From positions 1-42,664 of IMG/VR virus record IMGVR_UViG_3300046535_001655: a stretch of 42,664 nucleotides of DNA; one strand, written 5' to 3'. How positions within the stretch are numbered: the first letter of the stretch is position 1; every line of letters begins with the position of its first letter. A program made the position numbers and the translations under genes. The stretch is from a virus. Of this stretch, positions 1 through 6,336 are shown one piece after another. Under the pieces are notes generated by a model. The model saw only the letters and a list, made by a program, of their open reading frames with translations, was not told the DNA's origin and did not search any database.

Positions 1-127
1 CGTCCTGAGATTTGCGTAATCGTCGCGCTCACGCCGCGCTGGCTCGCGAAGCTGGACCACGCGGCGCGGCGCTGGGGCCTCTCGCACGAGCAATCCGCGC
101 TCCGGCTGATCCAGGACGGTTTGCTCG
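1..127. repeat. Terminal direct repeat, left copy (assembly circularisation overlap)
   Basis: These 127 bases are identical to positions 42538-42664. The repeat lies inside a single open reading frame that continues without a break when the ends are joined. This indicates a circular or circularly permuted molecule of 42,537 bp rather than two independent copies. The length of 127 equals a common maximum k-mer of short-read assemblers, so it is most simply an assembly overlap and not a biological terminal redundancy. Confidence 0.93.
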
Positions 128-150
128 AGGACCCGGAGCCGGCTGTATGA
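1..150 (+). CDS. MerR/BldC-like HTH DNA-binding protein, 3' part (continues from 42343)
   Basis: This is the C-terminal part, ending at TGA 148-150, of the 114-residue protein that starts at 42343 and crosses the junction of the circular genome. The segment encodes residues from about 66 onward. It contains a second short helical region (ALTPRWLAKLDHAARRWGL, then SHEQSALRLIQDGLL) that resembles a small ribbon-helix-helix or dimerisation element rather than the HTH itself. The stop overlaps the next gene's start as ATGA at 147-150, which suggests translational coupling. See the 42343 entry for the DNA-binding part. Confidence 0.8.
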   Translation, partial: RPEICVIVALTPRWLAKLDHAARRWGLSHEQSALRLIQDGLLEDPEPAV

Positions 151-443
151 AAGACGGCCCGGCGCAACGCCTCTACGCCGTCGCGAACCTCGGCAAGGTG
201 CGCGCCGTGTGGGGCGGCTACGCGTCCGTGTTCATCACCGGCCTCGGTCTCCGCTGCGCCGAGGATGGCGAGCCGGGCCGTGTCATCGCCTCGCGCTTGC
301 TCGTCGGGCGGCTCGCGACGGTCGACTCGATGCTGCGTGACCCGCGGCTCGTCGAGCATGCGCCGAAGCTCCGCGCCGAGGCTGCGGCATACGTGCTCGC
401 GCTCGAGGCGCTCGATGGCGTGCAGGGGAAGGGGGCCGCATGA
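147..443 (+). CDS. Hypothetical protein, 98 aa
   Basis: I do not recognise this protein. The ATG at 147 overlaps the upstream stop (ATGA), which decides this start over an in-frame upstream ATG at 12 that would lie inside the preceding gene. The product begins MKDGPAQRLYAVANLGKVRA and is mostly helical, with an Ala/Leu/Arg-rich second half. There is no signal peptide, membrane segment or catalytic motif. It sits in a run of small, coupled genes between the HTH protein and the replicative helicase, so an early function is likely. Confidence 0.7.
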   Translation: MKDGPAQRLYAVANLGKVRAVWGGYASVFITGLGLRCAEDGEPGRVIASRLLVGRLATVDSMLRDPRLVEHAPKLRAEAAAYVLALEALDGVQGKGAA

Positions 444-547
444 CTCCGCACGAGGCCAGCATGCGCGAAACGCTCGGTTGCTTCGCGCTGATCGCATTCA
501 CCATGCTCTGTGTGACGGTCGTCGTCGTCGTTAGGTGGTTCCGATGA
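440..547 (+). CDS. Small single-pass membrane protein, 35 aa
   Basis: A short gene coupled at both ends: its ATG at 440 overlaps the previous stop (ATGA), and its TGA at 545-547 overlaps the next ATG at 544. The product starts MTPHEASMRETLGCFALIAF, continues with a run of Leu, Cys, Thr and Val, and ends RWFR. It therefore has one hydrophobic helix (about residues 13-31) and a basic tail, which would put the C-terminus in the cytoplasm. Its role is unknown. Small inner-membrane proteins among early phage genes are often host-takeover or superinfection factors, but nothing here shows that directly. Confidence 0.6.
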   Translation: MTPHEASMRETLGCFALIAFTMLCVTVVVVVRWFR

Positions 548-735
548 GGATCCCGTGGTTGGAAAAGGCTGGCCGCGTCCTCGGTGCCGTCGTCGGCGTC
601 GTCATGTCCGTTCGGTGCGACGCGCTCGGCCATCGGTGGTGGCGGATTCCCGAGTACCTCGGCGCGCCGCCGCGCACGTGGGAGTGCCGCGTCTGTGGGA
701 AGCGCGTGCTTTCGTCGGGGAGGCCGGAGCGATGA
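544..735 (+). CDS. Small protein with possible zinc-binding Cys/His residues, 63 aa
   Basis: The start at 544 (MRIPWLEKAG) is chosen because it overlaps the preceding stop; an in-frame ATG nine bases upstream is also possible. The first half has a short hydrophobic stretch (VLGAVVGVVM). The second half contains C...H (CDALGH) followed by a CRVCGKR knuckle, a spacing compatible with a small zinc ribbon. The stop overlaps the next ATG at 732. The function is not recognised; DNA or protein binding is an inference from the Cys/His pattern only. Confidence 0.6.
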   Translation: MRIPWLEKAGRVLGAVVGVVMSVRCDALGHRWWRIPEYLGAPPRTWECRVCGKRVLSSGRPER

Positions 736-965
736 CCACGAAGGAACTGATCGCCGATGCGCGGGCGTGGCTCGCCGCGCTCTCTACGCAAGGCCGCCTC
801 TCGTCCGGCGCTTGTTGGGCAGCGCGCCTCGCCGACGCGCTCGAGAAGGACGCGCCCGTGGCCGCTGCGGCGAGGGCGTACGTAGCGGCCGTCGGTCAGG
901 TCGGCCTTACACGCGAAGTCGTGATGTGGCAAGCGCTCCACGACACTGTGCGAGGTGAGCGATGA
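732..965 (+). CDS. Hypothetical protein with N-terminal KELIA motif, 77 aa
   Basis: This small helical protein starts MTTKELIADARAW. The motif recurs almost exactly at the start of the next gene (MTPKELIAEAR), and both also share a downstream 'LADALE' segment, so the two look like tandem paralogues. The start and stop both overlap the neighbours by ATGA. There are no catalytic or membrane features. The shared N-terminus suggests a common partner or a common origin by duplication. The role is unknown. Confidence 0.65.
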   Translation: MTTKELIADARAWLAALSTQGRLSSGACWAARLADALEKDAPVAAAARAYVAAVGQVGLTREVVMWQALHDTVRGER

Positions 966-1651
966 CCCCGAAGGAACTGATCGCCGAAGCGCGCCGAAGG
1001 TCCGGGCCCCGCGCGGCCCTCTTTCAGGACACCCGCGGGCTACTGGGCGATCTCGCCGACGCGCTCGAAGCCTCGGAGGTCGTGGCGGACGAATGCCGCG
1101 CGTTGTTCCGGGCGACGGGCTACGGAATCCCGCTTCGAAGCATGATCAGCGAGGCTCTCGCCCGGCTCGAAGCCTCGGAAGCCGCGCGGGAGAAGATGAT
1201 CCGCCCCGAGGTCGCCGACGCGCTGCTCGACGAAGCCAACGCCGCACGGGACAAGATGAGCGACACGGCCGAGAGGCTGTGTAATGCGTTGGAGGAGGCA
1301 CAGACCGCGCTGGAAGAAGAGCGCCAGCGGCGCTGCAACTCGGAGCGCGTAGGGATCGAACTCGAAGACGAGCTCGAAGAAGTCCGCGCCGAGCGCGACG
1401 CGGCCATCGCTCGCGCCGAGAAGGCCGAGGCCGGCTGGGCCGACAGTATCCGTCTGCGCGTGGCTGCTGACGTCCACTATGAAGAGCAGATCGACGCGGC
1501 CATCGCCTCGGCAGCGGCGATGCGGGCGGCGCTGGCCGTCGTGCGCAACGAAATCGCTCCGCTCGGGCAGTACTTTCCCGCTCCCGTCATCGAGCTAATC
1601 AATGCCGCCCTCCGCGACACGGCCGGCGCCGAGAAAGCGAAGCCACGATGA
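962..1651 (+). CDS. Coiled-coil protein with N-terminal KELIA motif, 229 aa
   Basis: The protein begins MTPKELIAEARRRSG, like its upstream neighbour. From about residue 70 to 165 it is an uninterrupted, highly charged Glu/Arg/Ala helix with heptad character, that is, a long coiled coil. The C-terminal 50 residues are less charged and end in AGAEKAKPR. It overlaps both neighbours by 4 bases (ATGA). There is no enzymatic motif. By position it belongs to the early or replication operon; a scaffolding or oligomerising role is possible but unproven. Confidence 0.65.
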   Translation: MTPKELIAEARRRSGPRAALFQDTRGLLGDLADALEASEVVADECRALFRATGYGIPLRSMISEALARLEASEAAREKMIRPEVADALLDEANAARDKMSDTAERLCNALEEAQTALEEERQRRCNSERVGIELEDELEEVRAERDAAIARAEKAEAGWADSIRLRVAADVHYEEQIDAAIASAAAMRAALAVVRNEIAPLGQYFPAPVIELINAALRDTAGAEKAKPR

Positions 1652-1974
1652 TGCACCCCGGCCTCTCCGCTCCCGCGCACGCCCTCTCCGAGCGCGCCAT
1701 CGCCGCAAAGACGCTCGACGATCTCGCGCGCATCGCCATGGCGCTCGACCGCGTCCCGCTGCCCGAGCGGGAGCAGCGCGAGGTCGCGCGCGTGATCCTG
1801 TCGAAGGCCCGGTGCTACGTGCTGGCCGAGCGGGCGGCTCAAGCGCAGGCCGATGCTGTCGCCGCTCAAGCGCAGGCCGATGCTGTCGCCGCGCTCATGG
1901 CCGATTGTGGCGCCGAGGTTTGGCCGAATGACCTAGCGCTTCCCGCCGACCATAGCCAGGCGCTCGCGTCATGA
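1648..1974 (+). CDS. Hypothetical helical protein with internal 9-residue duplication, 108 aa
   Basis: The ATG at 1648 overlaps the previous stop; a second Met follows immediately. The product is Ala-rich and helical. Residues 64-81 are two exact copies of AQAQADAVA, encoded by a perfect 27-bp tandem repeat. The stop overlaps the ATG of a 16-codon reading frame that leads into the helicase gene. The function is unknown. The exact DNA repeat indicates a recent slippage duplication. Confidence 0.6.
   Translation: MMHPGLSAPAHALSERAIAAKTLDDLARIAMALDRVPLPEREQREVARVILSKARCYVLAERAAQAQADAVAAQAQADAVAALMADCGAEVWPNDLALPADHSQALAS
1837..1890 (+). repeat. Two perfect 27-bp tandem copies
   Basis: Copies at 1837-1863 and 1864-1890 are identical and in frame, encoding AQAQADAVA twice within the 108-aa protein. 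No base differences separate the copies, so the duplication is recent or maintained by recombination. Copy-number variation between related phages would be expected. Confidence 0.92.
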
Positions 1975-2021
1975 AGTCGCGCCCCCTGTTCGACGACCCC
2001 GACCAGGCAAGGGCCACGTGA
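1971..2021 (+). CDS. Possible 16-aa coupling peptide upstream of the helicase gene
   Basis: This reading frame (MKSRPLFDDPDQARAT) starts in an ATGA overlap with the previous stop and ends in a TGATG overlap with the helicase ATG at 2021. It may be translated only to carry ribosomes from one gene to the next. No function can be assigned to so short a peptide, and it could be chance. Confidence 0.3.
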   Translation: MKSRPLFDDPDQARAT

Positions 2022-3949
2022 TGGCGCGCGACCGTCGTCGAGAACCGCCCCGCCGTCCCGAGCTGCGCGCCGTGGCGCCGCACGTCGCCGGTCGCGTACC
2101 GCCCCACAACCTCGACGCAGAGGCCGCCGTGCTCGGCGCCGTCATGCTCTCGGTCACCGCGCTCGAAGCGGCTCGCGGCATCCTCGCGCCCGAGCATTTC
2201 TATTCCCAGGACAACGGCCGGATCTTCTCGGCTGCGCTCGCCGTCGCCGATGAGGGCCGCCCCGTCGACCTCGTCACCGTCGCCGGCAAGCTTCGCGACC
2301 TCGGCCTCGTCGAGCGGGTCGGCGGCCTTGCCTACGTCGCGCAGTTCGTCGACGCGACCCCCGCCGTCGGCAACGTCGCCACGCACGCCGAGCTCGTTCT
2401 TTCGAAGTGGCGCTCAAGGAGCCTGATCGCGCTCGCCCACGCCTCGATCGCCGAGGCGTACGAGGCCGACCCCGTCGCGCTCGCGACCGCGCACGCCGCC
2501 GCTGTCGAGCGCCTCGCCACGGGGCGCGCCGCCGTCCCCGCCCTCGCCGATCAGGTGCGCGGCATGCTCGCGGCGCCACTCCCGCGCCTCTCCACGGGCG
2601 TCGCGGCGCTCGACCTGGCCACCCGCGGCGGCATCCCGACCGGGCGCGTTGTCGTGCTCGCTGGGGCGCCTGGCGCCGGCAAAACGACCTTCGCCGTGCA
2701 GTTCGCGCACGAGACCGCCTCGCGCGGCATCCCGGTCGCCATCCTGGCCGCCGACGAGCCGGGCGAGGGCATCCGGATCCGCCTCGGCCAGCTGTCCGGG
2801 CTCAACCGCGACGACCTCGAGGCGCGCGACCCGCTTGCTATCGACCATCTCGCCTCATGCTGCGAAGGCGAGCTCGCATCCCTCGCCCTCGTCGACCAGG
2901 AGGAGCACGGGCAGTTGCTCGAGGCCGTCGCCGCCGATCTCGCGCGACGTTGCCGCGTCCGCGTCGAGCTCCCCGATGGGACGCACGAGGATCGCCCTGG
3001 CCCCGGCTTGCTCGTCTGCGACTCGATCCAAAAGCTTCGCGTCGCAGGTTCCGACGAGGTCGACACGCCGCGCGCCAAAGTCGACCTCGTCGCCGATGCC
3101 ATCGTCCGCATCGCCAAGCGGCATCACATCCTCGTCGTCGCCACGTCCGAGGTTTCGCGCGCCTTCTACCGCGGCGGGGACGAGCGCGAGCCGAACGCCC
3201 TCGCCGCCGGCAAGGACAGCGGCGCCGTCGAGTACGGGGCCGATCTGCTCCTCGTCCTGCGCTCGATCCCGGAAGGGCAAGGCGACATCGACGTCGACGT
3301 TCCGAAGAACCGCCTCGGCCATGAAAAGCCCACGTTCCGGATGCGCATCGACCACGCGCGAGCTCGGATGACCCCGCTCCAAACCGCCCACCCCACACCC
3401 AAGGGCGACCGTCAAGCCGCTGTTGCCGCCCGAGAAGAGAGCCAGATCGAGCGTGTCAAGCACAACGTCCTCGAGGCGCTCGTGAAATCGCGCGTCCCCG
3501 TGCACACCCGGCAGGACCTCGCCCGCATGGTCGCCGGCAAGCGCACCCTGATCGAGACCGCTATTACCCGGCTCCTGGCCGAGGGCGGCATCGTCCGACT
3601 CCCTGACGCGTCGCGAAAACAAGGCGTCGTATTGTGTGTCTCTGGGACCACACTTCCCATCGCTTCCCACCCCACTTCCCACCCCACTTCCCAGGGGGAG
3701 GGCGCAGGAGCGGGACCGCGCTTCCCCTCGCGCGCGCACGCACACCCCGAAGGGGTGCGCGCGGCGGGAAGCGGGGTGCTGCTCGGTGATTTTGCAGGCT
3801 CCACCGCGCTTCCCAGCCTGAATCAAGAGGGAAGCGCGGTCGACACCTCCCTCGACACGGCCAAGAACGGGGCCGAGAATGGGACCCCGCTTCCCACCCC
3901 GCTTCCCACTGCGCTTCCCACCCCACTTCCCGATGGGGATGCGTCATGA
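2021..3949 (+). CDS. DnaB-type replicative DNA helicase
   Basis: This is the hexameric helicase that would unwind DNA ahead of the phage replication fork. The N-terminal DnaB domain covers about residues 25-135 (HNLDAEAAVLGAVMLS; the 'EAAVLGA' core is typical). A RecA-like ATPase follows from about 188, with Walker A GAPGAGKT (residues 215-222) and Walker B GLLVCDS (329-335). A helical segment at about 470-545 looks like a winged-helix domain. The last 100 residues are low-complexity and are encoded by the CTTCCC repeat cluster. ATG 2021 is preferred to GTG 2018 because of the TGATG overlap. At 642 aa it is longer than typical DnaB (about 450-470 aa), because of the C-terminal additions. No separate primase gene is recognisable in the window. 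Confidence 0.88.
   Translation: MARDRRREPPRRPELRAVAPHVAGRVPPHNLDAEAAVLGAVMLSVTALEAARGILAPEHFYSQDNGRIFSAALAVADEGRPVDLVTVAGKLRDLGLVERVGGLAYVAQFVDATPAVGNVATHAELVLSKWRSRSLIALAHASIAEAYEADPVALATAHAAAVERLATGRAAVPALADQVRGMLAAPLPRLSTGVAALDLATRGGIPTGRVVVLAGAPGAGKTTFAVQFAHETASRGIPVAILAADEPGEGIRIRLGQLSGLNRDDLEARDPLAIDHLASCCEGELASLALVDQEEHGQLLEAVAADLARRCRVRVELPDGTHEDRPGPGLLVCDSIQKLRVAGSDEVDTPRAKVDLVADAIVRIAKRHHILVVATSEVSRAFYRGGDEREPNALAAGKDSGAVEYGADLLLVLRSIPEGQGDIDVDVPKNRLGHEKPTFRMRIDHARARMTPLQTAHPTPKGDRQAAVAAREESQIERVKHNVLEALVKSRVPVHTRQDLARMVAGKRTLIETAITRLLAEGGIVRLPDASRKQGVVLCVSGTTLPIASHPTSHPTSQGEGAGAGPRFPSRAHAHPEGVRAAGSGVLLGDFAGSTALPSLNQEGSAVDTSLDTAKNGAENGTPLPTPLPTALPTPLPDGDAS
3653..3931 (+). repeat. 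CTTCCC(A) repeat cluster: candidate iteron origin or packaging site
   Basis: Twelve copies of CTTCCC occur in 279 bp. Direct copies start at 3653, 3663, 3675, 3687, 3721, 3809, 3890, 3902, 3914 and 3926; inverted copies (GGGAAG) are at 3766-3771 and 3829-3834. Two sub-arrays have an exact 12-bp step (3663-3687 and 3890-3926). The repeats are read in all three codon frames of the helicase gene, giving HPTSHPTS in one array and TPLPTPLP in the other. Conservation is therefore at DNA level. Initiator-bound iterons inside a replication gene are known (lambda O). Because terS follows, a terminase-binding site is the main alternative. Confidence 0.7.
3803..3840. repeat. Perfect 12-bp inverted repeat with 14-bp spacer
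   Basis: The arms at 3803-3814 (ACCGCGCTTCCC) and 3829-3840 are exact reverse complements separated by 14 bp. The inverted repeat lies in the middle of the CTTCCC cluster, with one repeat unit in each arm. It could form a cruciform or RNA hairpin, or place two protein-binding sites head to head. It is not followed by a T tract, so it is not a standard terminator. Confidence 0.85.
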
Positions 3950-3968
3950 CGCAGGGGCGACTTTTTTT
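3940..3968 (+). terminator. 14-bp palindrome over the helicase stop codon, followed by a T7 tract
   Basis: TGCGTCATGACGCA at 3940-3953 is a perfect palindrome containing the helicase TGA (3947-3949). Eight bases further on is a run of seven T (3962-3968). The palindrome has almost no loop and the T run is not adjacent, so a terminator is only a weak possibility. The T tract and the following less GC-rich 80 bp could instead be the easily melted part of an origin next to the repeat cluster. Confidence 0.35.
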
Positions 3969-4052
3969 GGCGCGTCAATCGATGCGGTCGGCGAACCGAT
4001 CAGACACACGAGGCAAATTCCTTGCAGTTCAGTGTAGTTGTAACGGTGTGAC

Positions 4053-4577
4053 TTGAGCGGCGACCCCATTTCGGACGAATTGCGAGCGGCGATCGTGGCT
4101 TTGAAGGCTGCGAAACCGGGCATGAACGCGGCGGCGGTGGGGAAGGCGCTGGGCGTCTCGGCGGGCTCGGTGGCGAACGTGCTGCGGGCGGCGCGGAAGG
4201 GGGCCATGGCGGCGCAGGAAGCGGCGGCGGCGATCCCCGAGGCGGAGGCCGCCCCGGCCGCTCCGGTGACGCTACAGGGCATCGTGGAGGGGTTGAGGGC
4301 GGAGGCGCCGAGGCTTGGGGCCCTGGCCGAGGCGGCGCGCAAGGCGGGTGACCTGAAGGGGTACGCGATGTACGTGCGGCAGCGGACGGACTTGCTCGAT
4401 AAGCTGGCGGAGCACGAGAGGCCGACGGGGCCGGACCCGGAGCTCGACCCGCTGAACGTGGAGGCGCGGGCGACGCTCGTGCGGAGGTTGCGGGAGATCG
4501 TGGAGCGGGAGGAAGCGGGCCAGCGGCAGGCGGCGAGCCTCCGCGGGATGGTGGCGAGCGGAGCGGCGCCGCGATGA
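4053..4577 (+). CDS. Terminase small subunit-like DNA-binding protein
   Basis: The product is expected to recognise the packaging site and recruit the large subunit. The N-terminus contains a helix-turn-helix (about residues 22-48, with MNAAAVGKALGVSAGSVANV). A helical, charged central region follows, with an ending typical of small-subunit oligomerisation domains. The start is a TTG at 4053: an in-frame TAA lies 12 bases upstream, and later starts would cut the HTH. No strong ribosome-binding site is visible. Identity rests on the HTH plus its place just before the large subunit. The 174-aa size fits the family. The adjacent repeat cluster may be its binding site. Confidence 0.65.
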   Translation: MSGDPISDELRAAIVALKAAKPGMNAAAVGKALGVSAGSVANVLRAARKGAMAAQEAAAAIPEAEAAPAAPVTLQGIVEGLRAEAPRLGALAEAARKAGDLKGYAMYVRQRTDLLDKLAEHERPTGPDPELDPLNVEARATLVRRLREIVEREEAGQRQAASLRGMVASGAAPR

Positions 4578-4795
4578 GTGGCTCACTTCTCGGAGGGCGG
4601 CTCGTGCTCGGCGAAGAGGTCGTCGACGTGCCAGAGGGAGCCACGGTCGACGAAGTAATCGGCGCGGTTCGTCAGCAATCATCATGGCGCGCCGAGCTTC
4701 GCGGTGGGTTGCTCGTGCTCATCCCGCCCGAGCGCGGGACGGCATCGACGGTGACGATCGGCCGCATCGCGAAGAAGATCGAGCGTCGCCGGTGA
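4574..4795 (+). CDS. Small protein between terminase subunits, 73 aa
   Basis: The ATG at 4574 overlaps the small-subunit stop, and its own TGA (4793-4795) overlaps the GTG of the large-subunit gene. The product has a beta-rich first half (SLLGGRLVLGEEVVDVPEGA) and a basic C-terminus ending KKIERRR. It is not recognised. Because it is locked between the two terminase genes, a role in packaging is plausible but not shown by any motif. Confidence 0.6.
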   Translation: MSGSLLGGRLVLGEEVVDVPEGATVDEVIGAVRQQSSWRAELRGGLLVLIPPERGTASTVTIGRIAKKIERRR

Positions 4796-6336
4796 CCGCC
4801 TCCCTGGCGCTCCGCCTCGGCCAGCTGGAGCCCGACGGCCGGCGCCGCGTCCTCGCCGGCCTCTCCCCGCTCGACGCGCGCCGTCTGCTCTACGCGTGGC
4901 GGTTCTGGGCGCGGCCGGAGCAGGTCGAGCCGCCGGGATCGTGGCGCACGTGGGTGATCGACGCGGGCCGCGGGTTCGGCAAGACGAGGTCGGGCGCCGA
5001 GTGGGTGCGCGAGCGCATCGAGAGCGGCGCGGCGAAGTCGATCGCGATGATCGCGGCGACGTATCAAGACCTTCGCGACACGATGCTCGGCGAGGGCACG
5101 AACGAGCCGGGCATGGGCTTCCTGAACGTGTGGCCCGAGGAGCAGCGGCCTCGGTGGCTCGAGCAGAAACACCGCGTCGAGATCCCCGGGCGCAAAGACG
5201 TGCACGTGATGGTCTGGAGCGCCGATAACCCCGAGTTCCGCGGGCCGAACGTCGACACGGTCTGGGGCGACGAGATCTGCAAGTGGCCGAATCCAGAGGC
5301 GCTCTGGAACAACATTCAGTTTGCACTGCGAAGGCCCGGGACGACGACGAAGACCGCGCTCACGACAACGCCGAGTGAAGAGATCCCGCTGCTCGACGAG
5401 ATCGAGGCGGAGTCAGACACGGTCGTGACGAGGGGCTCGACGTTCGATAACGCGGCGAACCTCGACCCGGCATTCATCGCGAAAATGGTCAAGAAGTACG
5501 GCGGGACGCGGCTCGGGCTACAGGAGCTCTTCGCGATCGTGCAGCGCGGCGCGCGCATGTTCCCGAAGGCGGTGATCGACAACAACCGCGCGAGGCCGCC
5601 GGGGAAGTTCAAGAGCGCGGCGGTCGGCGTCGACCCGGGCGTGTCGCAGAACCGCGGGAGTGACCAGACGGGGATCGTCGCGGGCGGCGAGATCGGCGGA
5701 CACCTGTACGTGACCGACGACCGCACGGCGCGGCACTCGGCGGAGTCGTGGGGCTTCGAGGTCCTCGAGGCGTTCTGGCAGCTCGAGCAGATGACGGAGC
5801 CGGGCGGGATGGTGTCGATCGTCGTCGAGCGGAACAAGGGCGGCGACCTCGTGCGGGCTAATCTCACGATGCTGATCACGGTGATCGAGGTCGACCCGCG
5901 GCACACGGGACTGCGACAGAAGTACGGCGCGACGCTGCAGCGTGCGCGACACGCGATCGTCGAGGTGCACGCCTTCGACGGGAAGAAGACGCGCGCGGAG
6001 CCGGTCGCCGCGGCGCACGATCAGGGGCGGATCCACCTCGCCGGATCGTTCCCCGTGCTCGAGCGGCAGCTCGCCGGGTTCAATCCGATGATCTCGAGCA
6101 TGGCGAACAAGGACGCCTTCGACGGCTTCGTGCATCTCGCGTGGCACCTGCTCCACCTCGAGCGGGACGCATACGACCCGCGGAGCTTCGGCGCCGAGGG
6201 CATCGCGTCGCCGGGCATGCGCCTCGACCCGCTCGCCGAGAGCGATCGGACGGGCCGGCGGCTCGAGCCGGGTGAGGCCGCGAGCGAGTACACCGCGGCG
6301 GACGGCTGGGCCGAGAACGACGGGCGCTTCCTCTAG
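4792..6336 (+). CDS. Terminase large subunit (packaging ATPase and nuclease)
   Basis: This is the motor that cuts and pumps DNA into the prohead through the portal. The ATPase domain shows the Walker A variant GRGFGKTR (residues 59-66) and Walker B VWGDE (157-161), followed by a TTTP coupling segment at about 191-194. The RNase H-like nuclease domain starts near residue 283 (VGVDPGVS) with further acidic residues (VVERNKGGD, and DAFDGFVH near the C-terminus). The GTG at 4792 is chosen because it overlaps the upstream stop; an ATG 108 bases earlier would add an Arg-rich stretch read out of the previous gene. The length of 514 aa is normal. It ends tail-to-tail with the portal gene, the two stops overlapping by 2 bases within one CTAG (6333-6336). 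Confidence 0.92.
   Translation: MTASLALRLGQLEPDGRRRVLAGLSPLDARRLLYAWRFWARPEQVEPPGSWRTWVIDAGRGFGKTRSGAEWVRERIESGAAKSIAMIAATYQDLRDTMLGEGTNEPGMGFLNVWPEEQRPRWLEQKHRVEIPGRKDVHVMVWSADNPEFRGPNVDTVWGDEICKWPNPEALWNNIQFALRRPGTTTKTALTTTPSEEIPLLDEIEAESDTVVTRGSTFDNAANLDPAFIAKMVKKYGGTRLGLQELFAIVQRGARMFPKAVIDNNRARPPGKFKSAAVGVDPGVSQNRGSDQTGIVAGGEIGGHLYVTDDRTARHSAESWGFEVLEAFWQLEQMTEPGGMVSIVVERNKGGDLVRANLTMLITVIEVDPRHTGLRQKYGATLQRARHAIVEVHAFDGKKTRAEPVAAAHDQGRIHLAGSFPVLERQLAGFNPMISSMANKDAFDGFVHLAWHLLHLERDAYDPRSFGAEGIASPGMRLDPLAESDRTGRRLEPGEAASEYTAADGWAENDGRFL

Noticed and set aside
1-127. Biological direct terminal repeat of a T7-like genome
   Set aside because: The repeat length equals a common assembly k-mer and it sits in the middle of a gene, which reads through the junction without a break.
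2018-2021. GTG at 2018 as helicase start
   Set aside because: The ATG at 2021 fits the TGATG overlap with the preceding frame; the difference is one residue.
3735-3765. GC-rich hairpin in the helicase gene as a terminator
   Set aside because: Six uninterrupted base pairs with mismatches beyond, no T tract after it, and it lies inside a coding region.
3653-3931. CTTCCC cluster as a simple proline/threonine-rich protein repeat
   Set aside because: The same DNA unit is read in all three frames with different peptides, which is not expected if the protein were selected.
4684-4791. Upstream ATG (4684) for the large terminase
   Set aside because: It would add 36 basic residues read from another frame of the preceding 73-aa gene; the GTG at 4792 is coupled to that gene's stop.
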